From Acinetobacter celticus (GTDB lineage Bacteria; Pseudomonadota; Gammaproteobacteria; Pseudomonadales; Moraxellaceae): a stretch of 64,000 nt of DNA. Positions 60,943 to 64,000 of the stretch are shown here, in pieces. The stretch's first letter is position 1, and the number at the start of each line of letters is the position of its first letter. The notes under the pieces were generated by a model. The model saw only the letters and a program-made list of their open reading frames with translations. It was not told the DNA's origin and made no database searches. The position numbers and the translations under genes are program-made. The stretch spans positions 162,241 to 226,240 of the forward strand of contig NZ_MBDL01000011.1 in NCBI RefSeq assembly GCF_001707755.1, given 5' to 3'.

Positions 60943-61065
60943 ATGCACTCCATGTATTATTTTATGGTTGTAATCATTTATAAAAAATTCAATACATCAA
61001 ACGCATATTAATGCTTAATGCTATCATAAAGAATAATCTTATTGTCTCAATTATGGAGTGACAGA

Positions 61066-61401
61066 ATGAGCGAAAATGTGGGCTTTGCCGGTCAAATTAG
61101 TCCAGAACAAGTTGTTCAAGTAGCCGAAAAAGGCTTTAAATCGATTATTAATAACCGTCCAGATATGGAAGGTGGCCCAGAACAGCCTACTAGCGCACAA
61201 ATTGAAGATGCGGCTCGTGTTGCTGACGTAGATTATGTTTATCAACCTGTGGTTGCAGGCCAAATTACTGAATTAGATGTACGCGCTTTTGCCAATCATT
61301 TTAATGAATTGCCAAAACCTATTTTAATGTTCTGTCGTTCAGGCAATCGTTCAAACAACTTATATCAGCTGGCAAAACAAATGGATTTGCTGGATGACTA
61401 A
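61066..61401 (+). CDS. DUF442/Blh-type sulfurtransferase or phosphatase, cytoplasmic copy
   Basis: A 111-aa protein from the ATG at 61066. FAGQISPEQVVQVAEKGFKS, INNRPDMEGGPEQPT and the active loop MFCRSGNRSNN (CxxxxR) are typical of the TIGR01244 family, known from Blh, which acts with sulfide oxidation or biofilm regulators. There is no signal peptide. It overlaps the second paralogue by eight bases. Confidence 0.85.
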   Translation: MSENVGFAGQISPEQVVQVAEKGFKSIINNRPDMEGGPEQPTSAQIEDAARVADVDYVYQPVVAGQITELDVRAFANHFNELPKPILMFCRSGNRSNNLYQLAKQMDLLDD

Positions 61402-61816
61402 GCTTTTCTTACAAAGCTGTCTACTCAGTCTAGCCGTGTTCAGTACGTCATCAATGATGGCGCAAACTAACAGTACAGCACTCAATCATCATTTGAGTGT
61501 GGCTGGACAAATGACCGCGGAAAAGTTTGCCTTGCTGTTAAAGCAGCAAGGTTTTAAATCCATTATTGTCAATCGTCCAGATCAGGAACTTGGCAATGTG
61601 GTGACGGTCAATGAACTACGTACTATTGCTGAAAAATCTCAAGTTAGCGTTATTTATCAGCCAATAACCAGTGGTAAAACTTATCCTACAGACATTATTG
61701 AATTTGCTAAGTATTATAATGAGTTACCCAAACCCATCCTTATGATATGCAGAAGTGGTTCGCGCTCTTCTGCTCTTTTTAATCAAGCAAAAGCTCAGGG
61801 CTTATTACATGAATAA
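61394..61816 (+). CDS. DUF442/Blh-type protein, exported copy
   Basis: A 140-aa paralogue of the preceding protein, with a signal peptide (cleavage after MMA, about residue 23). The core is shared (VAGQMTAEKFALLLKQQGFK, IVNRPDQE, ICRSGSRSSAL). It would act in the periplasm. The tandem pair with split localisation is unusual. Confidence 0.8.
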   Translation: MTKLFLQSCLLSLAVFSTSSMMAQTNSTALNHHLSVAGQMTAEKFALLLKQQGFKSIIVNRPDQELGNVVTVNELRTIAEKSQVSVIYQPITSGKTYPTDIIEFAKYYNELPKPILMICRSGSRSSALFNQAKAQGLLHE

Positions 61817-61913
61817 AGTTTTATTTCTTCTACTCTGCACGCTCGTATTCACAGGATGTAGCTCAATGAATGTCCGTCCGACTGTTGGTGTCAGTATTGG
61901 AACATCCATTTAG
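61809..61913 (+). CDS. 34-aa lipoprotein
   Basis: The ATG at 61809 overlaps the end of the exported DUF442 gene. The product starts MNKVLFLLLCTLVFTGCSSM, with a clear lipobox (FTGC), and ends GVSISGTSI-like (GVSIGTSI). The mature peptide is only about 18 residues. The overlap and the perfect lipobox speak for a real gene. Confidence 0.65.
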   Translation: MNKVLFLLLCTLVFTGCSSMNVRPTVGVSIGTSI

Positions 61914-62126
61914 CTCTTTCTTCCCTTAATCAATAAAACAGTGTCTCAGTGCTGTTTTGATTTTCAAGTACGGTGTTACATAATCATTTAATAGATAAAG
62001 TTTTATTCTTTAAATTCCAGATTAAGCTTGATTAATAGTGACTCAATTTTGTTGTGACTTTATGTAAATATCTACCTAAAAGATATTGGCTAATGTTAGC
62101 TTGATTCAAAATGAGCGGGGATACTT

Positions 62127-63503
62127 ATGTACGACATTATTATTATTGGCGCTGGAACAGCAGGAATTTCTGCATATAAAGAAGCGGTAAAACACACCCA
62201 AAACCTCCTCATTATTAATGATGGTCCTTGGGATACAACCTGCGCACGGGTGGGTTGCATGCCAAGTAAGGTACTCATCTCAACTGCGAATCGTGTTCAT
62301 GAGATGCACCATCTAGATGGTTTAGGTTTAAGTGCACAAGTCAATATTGATACATCTAAGGTCATGCAACATGTCCAACAACTTCGTGACCGCTTTACAC
62401 GTGCCACCTTAAAGGATGTCGATGCATGGAAAGCTGAGCACAAAATTTCGGGTCGCGCAGAATTTATCAATGCCAATACCATTCAAGTCAATGAAAAACA
62501 ATATCAGGCCAAACACTTCATTTTAGCTGTGGGTTCAACACCAACCATTGATGAAAAAATGAAAGCGGAACTAGGCACACGCTTAATTACCTCAGATCAA
62601 ATCTTTGAGCTTGAACAATTGCCTCAAGCACTGGCGGTCATTGGAAGTGGCGTCATTGCGATTGAACTCGCTCAGGCTATGCATCGTTTAGGCGTAAAAA
62701 CCGATATTTTTGCCCGTAGTCGCAAAGTGGGTACTCTAGTAAGTGCTAATATGCAAAAACTGGCACAAGATGAATTAAGCAAAGAACTGAATCTTCATTT
62801 TGAAACATTGCCAACCGAATACAAAAAAATGCTCAATGGTGTTGAATTAAAATATCAGGAAAATGACCAGCAACACCTACTTAATGTAGATTATGTTTTG
62901 CTAGCAACTGGCCGTAAATCTTTATTAAATACACTGAAGCTAGAAAATATTGATGCTCAATATCAAGATCTAAAAAATTTACCAGTAGACCCAACAACAA
63001 AGCAACTTTCAAATCATTCAATTTATATCGTGGGAGATGCTCACACCAACGCCCCGATTCAACATGAAGCAACACATGAAGGACGTATTGTCGTTCAAAG
63101 TTGTTTAGAGCATAAAAAACCTAAAAATGTAAAAATATTAACACCTTTAGGGATTATTTTTAGTTCACCAGAAATGGCTTCTGTTGGCAAGAATGTGAAA
63201 CAACTCTTAGATAAAAAAATAGAATTTGTAACAGGTTTTGTCGATTATTCAAAGCAAGGACGTGCAATTGTAAATGCAAAAAACCAAGGGGCTGTTGAGG
63301 TTTATATCGATAAAACGTCAAGAAAAATACTAGGCGCTGAACTCTTTTGCTATGAAGCAGAGCATCTCGCTCATTTGCTTGCATGGATGGTCAATGAATC
63401 ACCTACAGTTGATGACCTGTTAGATAAACCGTTCTATCATCCAACATTAGAAGAAGGGCTAAGAACAGCATTAAAACATGCGCGTCGTCAGCTTGACTCT
63501 TAA
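62127..63503 (+). CDS. Class I pyridine nucleotide-disulfide oxidoreductase (dihydrolipoamide dehydrogenase-like)
   Basis: A 458-aa flavoprotein. The FAD motif is IIIGAGTAGISAYKEA, the redox disulfide CARVGCMPSK, the NAD(P) motif VIGSGVIAIELAQAMHRLG, and the C-terminal His-Glu pair HPTLEEGLR. The second glycine-rich motif is followed by FARSRKVG, with basic residues that may favour NADPH. There are no E1/E2 genes nearby, so it is not obviously part of a 2-oxoacid dehydrogenase complex. Confidence 0.88.
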   Translation: MYDIIIIGAGTAGISAYKEAVKHTQNLLIINDGPWDTTCARVGCMPSKVLISTANRVHEMHHLDGLGLSAQVNIDTSKVMQHVQQLRDRFTRATLKDVDAWKAEHKISGRAEFINANTIQVNEKQYQAKHFILAVGSTPTIDEKMKAELGTRLITSDQIFELEQLPQALAVIGSGVIAIELAQAMHRLGVKTDIFARSRKVGTLVSANMQKLAQDELSKELNLHFETLPTEYKKMLNGVELKYQENDQQHLLNVDYVLLATGRKSLLNTLKLENIDAQYQDLKNLPVDPTTKQLSNHSIYIVGDAHTNAPIQHEATHEGRIVVQSCLEHKKPKNVKILTPLGIIFSSPEMASVGKNVKQLLDKKIEFVTGFVDYSKQGRAIVNAKNQGAVEVYIDKTSRKILGAELFCYEAEHLAHLLAWMVNESPTVDDLLDKPFYHPTLEEGLRTALKHARRQLDS

Positions 63504-63816
63504 GTATTTTCTATCTTTTAAATATTCTTTGATAATTATTTTTTTATGATTAAGCTGTTCTCAACAGGCTTGATCATTTCTATTCCAATCCTGAGGGTTT
63601 TCTTTATAGCGCATATCTCTCCGCTACGCGCTATAAGGGTCAGAAAGAGAAGTCAATTCCCAATTTTTCAGTCACTTATTCATACAAACTGAACATTTTT
63701 AACTAAGATGTGTCCTCATTTCATTTAATGAAGTTGATTAGTCCTTTATTTTTATTTATTTCCTGCATAAAAACCCCCCTCAGTCTTGTGACTGAGGGGG
63801 GTTTTTAGAATTAATG
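63504..63816. other. Intergenic region between oxidoreductase and rRNA operon end
   Basis: It holds a 9-bp perfect hairpin TTATAGCGC/GCGCTATAA (63604-63636), possibly the end of the oxidoreductase mRNA, and the rRNA terminator. Nothing else was recognised. Confidence 0.55.
63769..63806 (-). terminator. rRNA operon terminator
   Basis: AACCCCCCTCAGTC-TTGT-GACTGAGGGGGGTT with T runs on both sides, about 10 bp after the 5S 3' end. It is a very strong, bidirectional hairpin. Confidence 0.92.
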
Positions 63817-63932
63817 AGCTGGCGATGACTTACTCTCACATGGGTAACCCCACACTACCATCAGCGCAAAGAGGTTTCACTTCTGAGTTCGGGAAGGGAT
63901 CAGGTGGTTCACTCTTGCTATTGTCGCCAGCA
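63817..63932 (-). rRNA. rrf: 5S ribosomal RNA
   Basis: Read leftward it starts TGCTGGCGACAATAGCAAGA and ends CATCGCCAGCTC, so the terminal stem (CTGGCGA/TCGCCAG) closes. The internal CCGAACTCAGAAGTGAAAC is the universal 5S core. The length of about 116 nt is normal. The ends may be off by a base or two. The 23S gene must lie to the right of the window. Confidence 0.95.
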
Positions 63933-64000
63933 CAACTGTTTATGACTACTCGCTATGGTCTTAATTACGTTGCTTACGCTTCGTTGTGCCTAGCTTTGGT

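Overview
The window is from a gamma-proteobacterial chromosome, most likely Acinetobacter. It is AT-rich, the housekeeping genes (gacS-type kinase, rsfS, split pntAA/pntAB/pntB, soxR, coaBC, radC, yciB, mnmC, yajQ) look like that genus, and a 5S rRNA gene lies at the right edge. No database was searched, so the genus is an inference.

Left chromosomal arm (1-15351): the 3' part of a GacS/BarA hybrid sensor kinase, a crotonase, a beta-hydroxyacid dehydrogenase next to a hydroxypyruvate isomerase-like enzyme, rsfS, the three-gene transhydrogenase operon, a long gene-free AT-rich stretch, an EamA transporter, soxR divergent from an MFS exporter with a textbook SoxR box between them, a HEPN-like protein with a degenerate active site, and a two-domain methylenetetrahydrofolate-reductase-like enzyme.

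Prophage (about 15352-48175, 32.8 kb): a P2-type myophage inserted in the 5' end of dusA. The original first 22 codons of dusA are stranded at the left end (15298-15366). At the right end the phage supplies a new start codon, ribosome binding site and N-terminus for the rest of dusA. The virion genes form a full P2 set in P2 order: Q and P leftward; O N M L X, lysis, R S; V W J I H G; FI FII E/E' T U D; then ogr. E/E' has the classic T-TTT-TTG slippery site. A 23-bp dyad (TTGTAA-N10-TTACAA) occurs three times without a mismatch, before O, V and FI. These are probably the sites of the Ogr zinc-finger activator encoded at 37314.

The rest of the phage is not P2-like. In place of the P2 A gene there is a 919-aa zinc-finger/Toprim/P-loop primase-helicase, an SSB and a PrtN-like protein. 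Int and attP lie on the other side of cos. A dense array of GGTTAGAA iterons (12 copies in 287 bp near attL, plus three 11-bp-phased copies near attR) looks like a P4-type two-part replication origin. Immunity has three layers. A short XRE repressor has TTTCGATAT/ATATCGAAA half-sites both at its own divergent promoter and upstream of ogr. A 24-bp element is shared between the repressor promoter region and the moron/C4 intergenic region. A C4-like antisense-RNA leader precedes small ORFs and a Rha-family gene, recalling the c4-icd-ant locus of P1 and P4. Three leftward moron genes (zinc ribbon, lipoprotein, small acidic protein) lie between ogr and that locus.

Right chromosomal arm (48165-64000): dusA, a cytochrome b562-like protein, coaBC, radC, a bestrophin-like channel, a PHP phosphoesterase, yciB and yciI, a coiled-coil membrane protein, mnmC, a rhodanese, yajQ, two thioesterase-type proteins, a TrxC-type thioredoxin, an alpha/beta hydrolase, two tandem DUF442/Blh-type paralogues with a 34-aa lipoprotein, a class I disulfide oxidoreductase, and the 5S rRNA end of an rRNA operon on the minus strand.
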